A DNA stretch of 64,000 bases from Diphasiastrum complanatum (GCA_029204225.1 CM055095.1:34747078-34811077), one strand, 5' to 3'; positions 41,810 to 54,192 are shown, counted from the first letter of the stretch. Translations and numbers: made by a program. Notes: generated by a model not told the origin, from the sequence alone.

Positions 41810-42480
41810 TTGGTCACGTTCGAGGAAGGGGACGACGAAATATCGAAGACTAAATTGTCTAGTGCTATTATTGACAAGCCAATCTCGAAATCAAAGATGA
41901 AGGACTATGACATAGTGACTGATATTGGATCTCTTTGTCCGAACATCACTTTTGAGCAATTATTGACAGATAACACTTATTACAGAAAGCAACTGAATGG
42001 TCTTTATGCCCCTAAAAAGAAAAAAAATGTTTCTTTGCCCGATGCTGGTGTATTGTCTATCGATTTAGGAGATCTCAGTGCACCTAAAATTGATGTTACC
42101 ATTGCAGGATGTCTGATTGAAAAAGTGTCAAATGATTCTGGTTCCAGTGTAAACATAATAACAGAAGACAGAGCTCATGCTTTGGGGCTGACTGACATTC
42201 AATAGACATAGCGAAACATAAATAAAGTTAGCTGATTCAACTCGACGAAAACCTGTTGGAGAACTGAAGGATGTCATTGTTTACATTCAAGCCAAGCCTT
42301 TCATAATGAATTTCATAGTTATCAAACCACTCGGTTTGTCATCTTATTATGTGCTGATTGGACGACCCTGGCTTTATCAATCAAATGCAAGTGTTCATTG
42401 GAAATCCAGAGAGTTGAGATTTCAGACTAGTGAGACCAATAATCGAGGTAAGCCAGCAGAACAAATAATCACCTAGAGTC
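41810..42480 (+). pseudogene. Gypsy-F protease region
   Basis: The frame 41810-42205 holds 'LSIDLGDLSAPKIDVTIAGC' and 'VSNDSGSSVNIITEDRAHAL' with the D-S-G triad. A TAG at 42203-42205 interrupts it. The following codons continue 'KLADSTRRKPVGELKDVIVY', then 'FIVIKPLGLSSYYVLIGRPW' (the LG.PW landmark), in shifted frames to about 42470. Confidence 0.78.
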
Positions 42481-43197
42481 ATGACAAATATGAAGGTGAA
42501 ACTCCTTTGACACCAGTTTTACCTCAAAAGAATCTTCTTATGCCTTAAATATTTTTTACAATGCATCTGACATCGAAGTGCAATATTTCGAATGCTATGA
42601 GAATATTGACGAAGAAGAATTCTTTGATGCCTGCAACGCTAAAGCGGATGTTTCGAATGAAGAAATTAAAGTTGCGGACACGAACTCTAAAAAGTCTGAT
42701 GATTTGAGTGACGAATCTGAACACGAATTTGGTAACAAGAACTAGGCTGACGAAAAGAATATATCTATGGAGTCAACCATGTGTGAAATTCATGGCCATA
42801 CCAAGGCCACTATGACAGAATGTATCATTCTACCAGATTCTACTGAACTAATTGAACTTGCACCTGGCAGATTTGTGCATGTTTCAAAGTCACTTATAGA
42901 ATCGGAATTAGCGGAATTTATAAATTGCTAAAGGAGTATCAAGATGTTTTTGCCTGGTCGCTCGATGATTTGAAAGGTATATCTTCGGAAGAGCATCGTA
43001 TTGATCTTAAAGAAGATCTCGTACCTGTTCAACAGAGACAGTATCGTCTTAATCCAAAGTACTCCCTCATGGTTAAGGACGGATTCAACAAGCACCTTAA
43101 GGCAGGTATTATCTATCTCGTCTTAAGTAGTGAATGGGTTTCACCCATTGTTGTTGTTCCAAAGAAGAAGACTGGCAAAGTGCACGAGTTGCTGCCA
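42481..43197 (+). pseudogene. Gypsy-F acidic linker and RT entrance, 3'-truncated
   Basis: An acidic, stop-containing segment (42540-42760) precedes 'LKEYQDVFAWSLDDLKGISS', 'EEHRIDLKEDLVPVQQRQYR', 'LNPKYSLMVKDGFNKHLKAG' and 'WVSPIVVVPKKKTGKVHEL' (42925-43197). These are the RT fingers up to the residues normally followed by the CVDY/LN motif. The RT homology ends there and unrelated sequence begins. Confidence 0.8.
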
Positions 43198-43889
43198 TAG
43201 ACCAAGGGAGCGAACCTGTTGCATCTGCCACAACGCAATCTAGGAGAGCGCTTGCTGCGTTAGTGCTACCTACTACCGCCTCAAAGCTATTTTGCAGCGA
43301 GCTACCTCATATTTTTGCAACTGCCTCCTATTGCCAACAAAGTTTTGGAGCACCTTGTCTACGTTGCCATCTACAATAGCTTACACAGTTGTGCCCTGCC
43401 TGCGCTGAAACTATAACGACCTCAGCTCTCATTAGAGAGTGCATCGCAGATGCACCTACAGTGCATCTGCGCACAGGTCCCACACTATCCAAGGAAAGGG
43501 AAATTTTTTTTCTCCCTTAGCCCCATTCATCACCATTGGATGGAGTGGGGCCAGCATTGTAGGTTTCCCTGCAGTGCAATCCTTAAGTAGAACCCAATGA
43601 CCTCTAAGGGTGTTGTTTGACTAGCGACCTACAACACATACGAAATTGATCTCTACTACAGCGCATTCTCAACACATTGTTGCCTAGAATGAACACTGAA
43701 ATGTAGTGCACTACTGCCTACAATACATTGCAAACCCTGTTGTGAGCTGCAATTGAGGGTTTGCTTTTTTCCTTATCATTACCATTCTTTGGCTTAACGA
43801 CATGACACTGAATTCTCTATCACTTGAGAAATAGGAACCACACATGGATTACTAGAACAATAGCTTTGCCAAAGCTCTATTACTACCTC
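43198..43889. other. Unassigned sequence with a perfect hairpin
   Basis: No coding homology. An 11-bp perfect inverted repeat CGCAGATGCAC / GTGCATCTGCG lies at 43445-43455 and 43461-43471 around a 5-base loop. The end of this stretch carries the ACCTC target duplicate (43885-43889) of Copia-G. Confidence 0.4.
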
Positions 43890-44682
43890 TATGAAAAATG
43901 CAAAAATAAGCTCGGTAGAGGCCAAAAATCTTGTATATAGGATAGACACACATGTGTGGAGCATGTTCCCACGTGTGAAACTAGTGTACTTTTCATGTAC
44001 CATAATCATATATGTTGTACATATGATTTAATTCAAGTTCTAGTGACTAAAATGGCCAAAAACTAGTTTTCTAGAGATATGACACATGGCACCAATCTAA
44101 TGATTGCATCAGCCAAATATTTTGCACATCCCATGTCAGCTCACACGTGTGGAAATAGCTGAAGTAGGTGAGTTTTTGCTTCTAGAAGATCTCCATATAG
44201 TAGAAAAATAGACCAAAAATGCCCAAAATGGAAAGCTTTGATCCAAGTGTCAAATTGCATGATGGTGACAAGGCATCCTCACATGTGTGAGATCTGATGC
44301 ATGATCAGTACCTCAAGCTCCAAAAGTGTATATATAGAGGCTTATTTGGCCATAATCGATGTGAGACACCAATCTTGGTTTTGGAAGCAATTTTGAGTGA
44401 TTCTCTTCATTTGTCTACATTTGTTTTGATTGTTTTGAGGTGCTATCAATGTGTACTTGATTTTCAGGTTGGAGTCCGTACTCAGACAATGTTTCACACG
44501 TGTGAAACCAGAAAGTACACCTACCTTCAATTAATGATTGTTCTTGTTAGGATTTTGTATCTAGAATTGATCTAGATTGATCTTAATCTCAAGTAGATTG
44601 ATAGATCAAGTAATCTAACAACCAATCCCTCTTGAGGATAAGATTAGAATACACTCTTGATCCTTTTTGTACTTTTTGCACA
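43890..44682 (+). repeat. 5' LTR of Copia-G
   Basis: 793 bp, matching 48707-49504 throughout, with small indels. It holds five CACGTG-type motifs: CACATGTG near 43951, CACGTG at 43970-43975 and 44144-44149, CTCACATGTGTGAG at 44278-44291, and the 18-bp perfect palindrome GTTTCACACGTGTGAAAC at 44491-44508. GTGTATATATAGAGG at about 44326 is a TATA-box candidate. Confidence 0.93.
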
Positions 44683-44695
44683 TGGTATCAGAGCC
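44683..44695 (+). other. Primer-binding site (tRNA-iMet) of Copia-G
   Basis: TGGTATCAGAGCC immediately after the LTR end GCACA; the usual copia primer site. Confidence 0.92.
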
Positions 44696-45240
44696 TAGTA
44701 CAAGAGGTTTTGTTGAAATTGATAGGGCTAATCCAAATCAAAGCCAAAATTAGCAGTTTTTTGGAAACTAGTCAAATTTTGTGTAGCGAGTTGGATTTGA
44801 TAGCTATCCTCAAAATTTTTGGTCCAGATCTTGTTGTGCGCTGTAGGAAAACTTTTCACACGTGTGAGGCCGCACATCTCCGGATTTGACTGAGAAATTT
44901 CAAAAATTTGTAGAATTTGACTCACATACCCAATTTGAGTGATTTTGGTGCAAAATCAAGCATTTTCTATAGTGAATCTAATACCTTGATTAGTTTCAAA
45001 AAATTAAAATTGAAGCTTGAATTAGGTGCACTAATTGGTCTTCTTTGATTTTTTTAGTGTGTTGATGTTGAAGAAAAAATTGCTGAAAATCATAGATTAA
45101 GGAGCGATTTTGCAAGTTTGAGACTAGAATCTAAGTTTCCATCATTCTAAATTGGTTCATGAGTGATAGGATTGAGTCTATAAGCTTTCTAAATTTCTAG
45201 AAGACTTTAGGTTTAGATCTCTTAGAGAAACCATAAGAGT
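44696..45240 (+). other. Copia-G leader
   Basis: Untranslated sequence between primer site and gag. It contains another TCACACGTGTGA palindrome at 44856-44867. No coding homology. Confidence 0.6.
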
Positions 45241-45241
45241 T

Positions 45242-46062
45242 TTGAGTGCTTTTTCACACTCAAAAATGGCATCAATGGGTGGGTTTTTGCTTGAAGCTAG
45301 TGAAAGACTTACATCCACTAATTATGCTACTTGGATAGTTCGAATGGAGTCTTTGCTTGTACTTCATGATCTTTATGACATAGTACTTGAGGTGGAAGTA
45401 GAACCTCAAGGAGGAGTTGAGTTGGCTAAGTACAAAAAGAGATGTAGAGTTGCATTACATTGCATAAAAATGAATGTAAGTAATGAACTTTTGAAAGAAA
45501 TATCATCTTGTACCACATCCAAAGAGGCATGAGATTCATTGAAAGCCATTTATGGATCCAAGAACACTTCAAGGATCATGCTTAGGAATCAAATCCTTCA
45601 AAGCATGAAAGGAAGCAGTGAAAGTGCCCAAAATTATGTCTTAGGATCAAATCTTTGAATAAGGAGTTGTCTTCTATAGATGATAAAATCAAAGATGATG
45701 AATTAGTTCAAATCATTTTGAATGGATTAGGAGATGATTATTCCAATCTTGTTCACACCTTTGCTATTCAAGGTTCACTTCCTAGTATTGAAAAACTTCA
45801 AAGTGTGCTGGTTAGTGAGGAGAGTAGAATGCTTCATATCAAAAGTAGGATGAGTTCCTTATCTTTGAATGATGGTGATGAAAAAGCTAACTTTTCTTTG
45901 AAAGCCAAGAAGAAGAAGTTTCCATCCAAGAAGACTCGAGACATGGAGATGGAGAACAAAGATGGAGCATCAAGTTCCAAAGGCAAGAGCAAGAAGGACA
46001 AGAAGAAGCTAAAGTGTTTCTTTTGTGGAAAAAAAGGACATTTTGCATACGAGTGCTACAAG
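45242..46062 (+). pseudogene. Copia-G gag (UBN2 type) with zinc knuckle
   Basis: ATG at 45266 ('MASMGGFLLEASERLTSTNY') opens a copia gag: 'NYATWIVRMESLL', 'CIKMNVSNELLKEISSC'. A TGA at 45530-45532 and a frameshift near 45640 precede the second part (45655-46062): 'DDELVQIILNGLGDDYSNLV', a Lys-rich stretch and a complete knuckle 'CFFCGKKGHFAYEC'. Gag forms the particle and packages RNA. The frame ends in TAG at 46063-46065. The upstream in-frame TTG at 45242 is not needed as a start. Confidence 0.87.
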
Positions 46063-46101
46063 TAGAAGAATGCCCAAGAGAAGGACAATCAAGGCAATCT
46101 T

Positions 46102-46862
46102 GTGCTTGAGGAGGAGGAAGAAGGCAATCTATCTTTGATAGTATCCTCACCACAAACATCTAATCAAGACACTTGGTGGATTGATAGTGGGGCAAGCTCT
46201 CACATGACTCACCAAAAAGACTACTTTTCTAATCTACTTTTTTACAATAGTTTTAAGATATTTATCTTCATTGCAAGTGATCAAGAATGTGAGATTGTAG
46301 GTGTTGGATCCATTCATTTATGTCTAGGATCATCTAAAAAAGTAGATCTAGAAAATGTTCTTTATGTACCTTTAATTACAAAGAACTTGTTGAGTGTAGG
46401 ACAACTTATGGATAGTGGATTAGATGTACATTTCAAGCATGGAGCATGTTCTATCTTGAAAGATGAAAAAATGTATTGCTAGTGGTTTCAAGCAAGGGAG
46501 GTTATTCAATTTGGATGCTAATGTGATGGTTGGAAGTGTGAACATGGCAAGGGAGGAGCTCACTCAAGTGGAATTATGGCACAAAAGGTTAGGCCATCCT
46601 AACTACAAAGCTATGGAGACCATGGTGACAAAGGAGCTAGCAAGAGGACTTCCCAAAACCATATCCAAGTGTGGCAAGCTTTGTGAAGCTTGTGGACTCT
46701 CCAAATCTCATAAGCTTCCTTTCAAGAGATCCTTGATAAGATCTAACTCTCCTCTTGACCTTATACACTCGGATGTTCATTCGTTTTCGCGTGAAACAAA
46801 TGGTGGAGCTCTTATGTATGTCACTTTAGGGTTTATCTCTTGTCTAAGAAAAGTGAAGTTTT
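46102..46862 (+). pseudogene. Copia-G protease and GAG-pre-integrase
   Basis: 'DTWWIDSGASSHMTHQKDYF' has an intact D-S-G protease triad, then 'LENVLYVPLITKNLLSVGQL'. A TAG at 46480-46482 (just after 'DEKMYC') separates 46463-46876, which holds the zinc site 'ELWHKRLGHPNYKAM' with 'CEACGLSKSHKLPF', and the integrase start 'SPLDLIHSDVHSF' with the first catalytic Asp. The frame then reads 'YVTLGFISCLRKVKFLIPL' and stops: the segment around the second catalytic Asp is missing or scrambled near 46860. Confidence 0.86.
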
Positions 46863-47440
46863 TGATTCCTTTGTAAAGTTAATGGAGGGGAGTACATCTC
46901 CAATAAGATGAAAGAGTTTTGTGAAACTAAGGGCATAAAGAGAGAGTTTACTTGTACATATACTCCACAACAAAATGGAGTAGCCGAGAGAAAGAATAGG
47001 ACACTATGTGAGTGTGCTAAAGCTATTTTATGTGCAAACTTTCTTTGTAATAGAGTGACTAATAGTGCCATTAAAGGGCTTACACCTTATGAAGTATTGT
47101 TTGGCAAAAAGCCAAATCTTAGTGATTTGTAAGTTTTTGGATGTACTTGTTATGTACATATTCCTTTAGAAACAAGGAAAAAGGAAGATGCCACTTCTTT
47201 CAAAGACATCTTTGTTGGTTATAGTGAAAGTAAGAAAGCTTATAGGATATATGATCCTATTACAAAAAAAGTTGTTGCTAGTAGAGATGTACTTTTTGAT
47301 GAATCTCTCCAAGCCAAAGGAAAGGTGACTTCCAACAACACTCAACTTGTCAAAGATCATGCTATGGCCGAGGAGGAGCTTCATGAAGATGAAGACCAAG
47401 TGGAACCTACTCCAAGTCCAAGGGTCCCAAGAAGATAAAA
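46863..47440 (+). pseudogene. Copia-G integrase C-terminal part
   Basis: A new frame (46908-47132) gives 'MKEFCETKGIKREFTCTYTP' and 'QQNGVAERKNRTLCECAKAI' with the catalytic Glu, then 'NSAIKGLTPYEVLFGKKPN'. After TAA at 47130-47132 the sequence still encodes 'VFGCTCYVHIPLETRKKEDA' and 'KAYRIYDPITKKVVASRDV' in the same phase. The integrase is thus present but for the region between its first Asp and position 46890. Confidence 0.82.
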
Positions 47441-48701
47441 AAGGACAAGGATTGAGCCATCAAGGCTCACTTATAGTGACAAAGGGGAGCAAAGGGAAGA
47501 TTCTCAACTACTCAACTCTTATACTTTCTTGACTACTATGCTTGAAGAACCAACTAGTTTTGAGGAAGCAAATAAGTCTCAATATTGGAGGAAAGCTATG
47601 CAAGTAGAGTTCACCAAGAGCATGGTACTCTAGGTTGCATTCCTATCTTATTTCCATTGGATTTGTTGTAAGTTCTTATGAACCATCATTGTATTACAAA
47701 TGTAATGATGGAAAGATCATTATCTTAGTTTTATATGTTGATGACATTATACTCACATGAAATGATCTAGATAGCATCAAGAATGTAAAAGGTTCCTTGT
47801 CTAGTGAATTTAAGATGGTAGAACTAGGACTTCTTAAAGTTATACTTGGAATAGAAGTCACTAGAAGTAATGATTTTACCTTCATATGTCAATCTAAGTA
47901 TGCTAGATCAATCTTAGCAAGATTTGGCATGATTGATTGTAAAGGAGTTGAAACTCCTATGGAACTAAGTGTAAAAGTTTCTAAGGAAAGTGATGAAGCA
48001 TCCTTTGAGGACATCACTACCTATAGAATGCTTATTGGTTCCCTGATATACTTAACCATCACTAGACCAGATCTTAGTTTTTGTGTTGGCAAGTTGAGTC
48101 AATACATGCAAAGTCCATTAATATGTCATTGGAAAGGAGCAAAAAGGGTGTTAAGGTACATCTCGGCTACAAAAGACTTTGGCTTAGTTTATGAAAGGAC
48201 TAATATTTGTTTGAGAGCATATTCGGACTCAAGTTTTGCAGGTGACAAGATGGATAGAAGATCCATAAGTGCATTTGCTACATTCTTATGTGGAGGAGCT
48301 ATGTCTTGGCTTTCCAAAGAGCAAGATACCATCTCTCTTTCATCAACAGAATCCGAATATAAAGCTATGACAACAACAACAAAGGAGGTTCTTTGGCTTA
48401 AAAGGCTTTTGGAGGAGCTACATGTGATCAAGGATGAAGACATTCCATGCATATATTGTGATAATCAAGCAGCTCAACAACTTGCAAACAATCCAATCTT
48501 CCATGTTCGAACAAAGCACATCGAGATTGCACATCATTTCGTGAGGGAGAAAGTGCAAGCAAAGGAGATCAAGCTTATTCATGTTTCATCATCAAATTGC
48601 ATTGTTGATATGATCACCAAGACATTGCCTAAAGATCCATTTATAAAATTAAGATTGGCTCTTGGAGTTATCTATGCTAGATTTACCAAGCTAGATTTTT
48701 G
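47441..48701 (+). pseudogene. Copia-G RT C-terminus and RNase H
   Basis: After the linker, 'FEEANKSQYWRKAMQVEFTK' starts an RT, but at about 47630 it jumps to 'YEPSLYYKCNDGKIIILVLY' and the catalytic 'YVDD' (about 47738), so the RT fingers and much of the palm are deleted. From 47797 a clean 301-codon frame covers the thumb 'LGIEVTRSNDF', 'YRMLIGSLIYLTITRPDLSF' and a complete RNase H ('AYSDSSFAGDKMDRRSIS', 'LSSTESEYKAM', 'IYCDNQAAQQLANNP', 'RTKHIEIAHHFVREKV'). It ends in TGA at 48700-48702, just before the polypurine tract. Confidence 0.88.
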
Positions 48702-48706
48702 AGGAG

Positions 48707-49504
48707 TGTGAAAAATGCAAAAATAAGCTTGGTAGAGGCCAAAAAGCTTGTATATAGGATAGACACACATGTGTGGAGCATGTTCCCACGTGTGAAACTA
48801 GTGTACTTTTCATGTACCATAATCATATATGCTGTACATATGATTTAATTCAAGTTTTAGTGACTAAAATGGCCAAAAACTAGTTTTCTAGAGATATGAC
48901 ACATGGCACCAATCTAATGATTGCATGAGCCAAATATTTTGAATAGGTGTCACATCCCATGTGTAGAGGACAACTCACACGTGTGGAAATAGCTGAAGTA
49001 GGCGAGTTTTTGCTTCTAGAAGATTTCCATGAAGATCTCCATATAGTAGGAAAATAGACCAAAAATGCCCAAAATGAAAAGTTTTGATCCAAGTGTCAAA
49101 TTGCATGATGGTGACAAGGCATCCTCACACGTGTGAGATATGACCTCGAGCTCCAAAAGTGTATATATAGAGGCTTATTTGGCCATAATCAATGTGAGAC
49201 ACCAATCTTGGTTTTGGAAGCAATTTTGAGTGATTGTCTTCATTTGTTTTGATTGTTTTGAGGTGCTATTAATGTGTACTTGATTTTCAGGTTGGAGTCC
49301 ATATCAGACAATGTTTCACACATATGAAACCAGAAAGTACACCTACCTTCAATTAATGATTGTTCTTGTTAGGACTTTGTATCTAGAATTGATCTAGATT
49401 GATCTTAATCTCAAGTAGATTGATAGATCAAGTAATCTAACAACCAATCCCTCTTGAGGATAAGATTAGAATCCACTCTTGGTCCTTTTTGTACTTTTTG
49501 CACA
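48707..49504 (+). repeat. 3' LTR of Copia-G
   Basis: 798 bp after GAGGAG, TGTGAAAAATGC...TTTTTGCACA. It carries the same five motif positions as the 5' LTR: CACGTG at 48787-48792, 48978-48983 and in CTCACACGTGTGAG at 49124-49137; the fifth, GTTTCACACATATGAAAC at 49313-49330, has lost CACGTG by two G-to-A changes. Confidence 0.93.
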
Positions 49505-50067
49505 ACCTCTCAGGTTTCTATGCATTGCTTTTATTCTCTACACCTTTTATGGATCACCTATTTGTGCATTATGCTTTGTCCTACTATTAAACGCTTATAT
49601 TTTGCTATGTCATCCATTCCTAGCAAGTTTTTTTGTGAGGTTGTGCATTTCTTTTCTCCACATTGCTCCTAGGTTGCATGCCCATCCTTCACCTACTCTT
49701 TGTTTGCATGCTCTCATAGGCATACTTTCTACGTTTCGCATACATTATCTGTGCTGGCTATATCTGCTAACGTCAAGTTTCCAAAAAGGAACTTGCATTG
49801 TATTTTGAGACTTGAAATGTCTTGTCCCATAAGTAAATGTGGAAAGGGAACTCCACAAGCTTCTATGAAAAGAAGCCCATTGTATGTAATTTCCATCCTT
49901 AATGCAAGAGAGCTAAGTGCTGCTATTTTGGATCCACATATGCTTGCTATGATGTTTGGTCATTTTTAGCTTAAATTCGTATTTGTTGTTGTCTTTGCTA
50001 AGTTATTGCTATTTTGACTCCTAGTTAGCATGTGTGCTTTGCTTCTAAATGTTTAGTTAACTAGTAG

Positions 50068-50125
<58 letters not shown>

Positions 50126-51414
50126 TAAAAGTAGAGTTAATATTATCTGGTTTTGGTTATGTTTATGGTTCATTGCAACTTTGCTTGTAAGTAGAAGTAG
50201 TTTTTAGCTCTTTTTGTTGAGTAAGCATCTCCAAGACTTCTAAGATCGAGCCGTGCTCCCCTTGCTACATACGACTTAGGAAAAGGTGGATGAAACTCTC
50301 TTCTTCTTGACAACAACATCATGGTTTGGCACTCCATCCCATTGTGTGTGGAGGTGATGCAAACCCAGACACTGCCTATAGTCTATTACAATGTATCCAT
50401 ACTAAGCATGTGTCAAGAGTTATGTATGGCAAAAAGGGTCTCAGATGCACGATTGTGCCCTCTCAAAAGCTAAGTCTTTTATTGTCTAAGTTCAAAAACC
50501 CTACCTGGCCCAGACTCGGATGGGGTGGAGTAAACTATGATTTTGTATTCCAAGAACCGTACATTATTGGCTTTATGGGCCAACAATCAACACGGTCCAT
50601 GAATACCAACTATGATACCGATGGTCATTTCTGAACTAGCCAATAATGGTATGCTATAACAGTGTAATGTGGGTGTGGTAAATTATACACGCTGCTCTAT
50701 TTGTGGAGCGGTGGTATTTCATCGTCCTTCAGGTTAGGTATTTCGCTAGAATTTCCGAAAGTGGTTGTGACTAGTGCGACACTTAACCAAGGTGGCATAA
50801 TTCAACCACATTTGGTGGACTATCCACTCTTGTGTTTCAAAGAGGTTGGGCCCATTAGCTCACACACAGTACTAGCCCAAAATCATTGAAAGATAGACGC
50901 GTGTAACTGTGATGATTTCTTGCAACTAACTAGCTAAACTAAGAATCAGTTAATTGCAAAAACTGAAAGATCATACAACATGAGCACCGTATTACAAGTA
51001 TCTTGAACACTACTTACTCTATCACAGTTAATAATGTGATTCCATATTCAGACATAAAGACGATTTGTTTAATATGGCAAGACAAGTGCGGAATGGCAAA
51101 CATTTCACTAGGTACAAAGTAGAACAACACTTACCAGTGGCATTATTTACAACTGATGAGTAAAAAGTTTTATCTCACGAGTGAGAAAGGAAGCCAGAAT
51201 GCCTTAGAGTTCTCCAATTGCCATCTTTGCCTCTTTGGATCCTTGGATACATCTTTGCTCATGTGGTTGGGAATGCCCTAAAGTGTGAAAATGACTTCCT
51301 AGGCAAAGCTTTTGCACTATAGATCTTCCATTGATTGAAATCCAAGATCAATTGATGAAATCTAAGGCAAAGAGGCAAAGTTACATGCATACATTCATAA
51401 CCAAAGTAGTTTCA
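49505..51414. other. Unassigned sequence with (GA)n
   Basis: The first five bases are the ACCTC duplicate of Copia-G. A (GA)n run occupies 50070-50121. Plus-strand frames at 49479-49969 and 50326-50634 have no recognisable domain and mostly lack an ATG at their start. Nothing further can be supported. Confidence 0.4.
50070..50121. repeat. (GA)n microsatellite
   Basis: About 52 bp of uninterrupted AG dinucleotides. Confidence 0.93.
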
Positions 51415-51755
51415 CACGTGTGTGATTTGGCCAATTTTTTATGCATTAGAAAAGCCTAAGTGGTGGCTACAAGATTGCATATAAAGTTTTAGGCTATTGC
51501 ATGTAGAATTTGAAATATTCAAATTTTTGTGATTTTGTCCAAACCCTAATTTTGATTGGATCTCTATTTTGTGAGGTTACTGAATTTCACTAGAGTGTGT
51601 TTCAATCTTAGAAAGTGGCAAGAGTCATTAGATTGAGGATAGATCATAGGTTGATCAAGATTTCTACATGTGTTGATTTGCTAGGTATAAGTGCTAGAAG
51701 AGAATTGAGAGGTTACATATCTTTGTGATTTCAGCCCAATCATCTTTTGTGACAA

Positions 51756-51980
51756 CCTATCAGCCAAAAGTTGGCAACCAATCCTATCTTTCATGCTAGG
51801 AACAAGCATATTGAGGTGGCATATCATTTTGTGAGGGAGCAAGTCATGGCAAAGGAGGTGGAGCTTCAACATATTTCTTCAAGGGAATGTGTAGCTGCTA
51901 TCTTTACCCAAGCATTGGGAAAAGACTTGTTTATGAAGCATAGGACATCACTTGGAGTGTTATCAAAGTCTATGCTATAA
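51756..51980 (+). pseudogene. Copia-H RNase H C-terminal fragment
   Basis: 'ATNPIFHARNKHIEVAYHFV', 'REQVMAKEVELQHISSRECV' and 'AAIFTQALGKDLFMKHRTSL' match the end of Copia-G RNase H ('NNPIFHVRTKHIEIAHHFV'). The stop at 51978-51980 is followed by GAGGAG and an LTR start, as in Copia-G. The preceding 350 bp are leader- or LTR-like, so almost the entire interior is deleted. Confidence 0.8.
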
Positions 51981-51995
51981 CTAGTTGAAGAGGAG

Positions 51996-53366
<1,371 letters not shown>

Positions 53367-53455
53367 GGCCATTCTGCCCGGTAAGGATTTCTAAAATTTT
53401 TTTAGGCGAGGCCGAGCTTAAATTTTTTTGGAATTCCGAACCGGGCAAAATGGCC
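53367..53455. repeat. Imperfect ~40-bp inverted repeat (hairpin)
   Basis: The left arm GGCCATTCTGCCCGGTAAGG (53367) is nearly the reverse complement of the right arm CCGGGCAAAATGGCC (ends 53455). The pairing continues inward through AAAATTTTTTT / AAATTTTTTT-type runs. It could be a small foldback element or MITE remnant. Confidence 0.6.
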
Positions 53456-53503
53456 TATGCCCGGCCCCTTCCATTGCGTAATGGATTTTTGGACCCTTTT
53501 TAA

Positions 53504-53621
53504 ACCAATCCTTAGCTGCCACGTGGCAGGTGCAAGTAGAATCAGCACTAGAAAAATTTGAGACCAATCCGATGAGGCCACGTGGCAGACGCAGACAAAA
53601 TCTGCGCTAAATTAAAAAAAA
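53504..53621. promoter_or_regulatory. Two 59-bp tandem units each with a G-box palindrome
   Basis: Units start ACCAATCC at 53504 and 53563. Each contains GCCACGTGGC (53518-53527 and 53577-53586), a perfect G-box of the type bound by plant bZIP and bHLH factors, followed by GCA..CA/AAATC.GC.CTA. They lie 570-690 bp before the GDSL start codon. A regulatory role is inference. Confidence 0.45.
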
Positions 53622-53659
53622 AAAAACAAGTGACTATTCTGCTTTTTAATTTGTTCAAA

Positions 53660-53785
53660 AATGGGCAAAATAGTGACCAAAAATACATTATATATATATA
53701 TTAGGTAGAAATGGCAAAATAGTCACCAAAAATCCATTACATATATATATTAGGTAGAAATACATATATATATTAGGTAGAAATG
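53660..53785. repeat. Short AT-rich tandem repeats
   Basis: Three copies of TATATATATTAGGTAGAAAT (about 53691, 53740 and 53764) and two copies of GGCAAAATAGT.ACCAAAAAT (about 53664 and 53713). Confidence 0.8.
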
Positions 53786-54192
53786 GCGACCTGAAGGTGA
53801 TAGATAGATAGCATCCATCTTATTGAAAACCAAAATGCCGAGTTGCAGATTTTCAATACCCACTTGCAGAAAGTAGGAAGGAGAAAAAGTTGCACTTGCC
53901 GTGCACGCACCAAGGAACTCTCTTTCTCTCTCTTTCTTTTCTTTCCAAATCACATCCCTTTACAACACAAAATATGCATCTCTCATTCGAGTGATTCGTT
54001 CTGCCTTTTACGATCCACTCTGCATTTGCGGGGATGGAATGCTGATTCTGATGCTGCTTCAATTTGAGTCACTCGGGAGCACTTATGTTCTGCTCCTACT
54101 GGAAACTGTAGTTCTCCTTTCTGCTGTTGCTTGTTCGTACGAAACCTTCTTCTTCTCAGCTTGCAGAATTTCATTTCTGCAAAAAGGACAGG

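Larger units (their letters stand above)
39954..43197 (+). mobile_element. Gypsy-F, Tat/Athila-like Ty3/gypsy remnant
   Basis: A plus-strand element: primer site, gag with three zinc-knuckle positions, protease, and the RT entrance up to the fingers. It breaks off at about 43197, losing RT palm, RNase H, integrase and 3' LTR. The coding part is relatively well preserved (a 399-codon gag frame). It resembles Gypsy-E only in the RT entrance, so it is a separate family or a diverged copy. Confidence 0.8.
43890..49504 (+). mobile_element. Copia-G, near full-length but defective Ty1/copia element
   Basis: A plus-strand element with LTRs at 43890-44682 and 48707-49504, iMet primer site, gag, protease, integrase, RT remainder, RNase H and a GAGGAG polypurine tract. 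ACCTC occurs immediately outside both ends (43885-43889 and 49505-49509), a target duplication. The 5' LTR begins TATGAAAA against TGTGAAAA in the 3' LTR, a G-to-A change of the terminal TG. Defects: stops in gag, a gap in integrase near 46860, many stops after it, and an RT with its N-terminal half missing. LTRs carry repeated CACGTG palindromes. Confidence 0.93.

Noticed and set aside
34499-43197. Gypsy-E and Gypsy-F as endogenous plant pararetroviruses
   Set aside because: They lack a movement protein, and Gypsy-F has a tRNA-Asp type primer site after an LTR-like end; the gag-protease-RT order and motifs fit Tat/Athila gypsy elements.
50326-50634. 102-codon plus-strand frame as a gene
   Set aside because: It has no ATG at its start, no recognisable domain, and no splice or promoter context.
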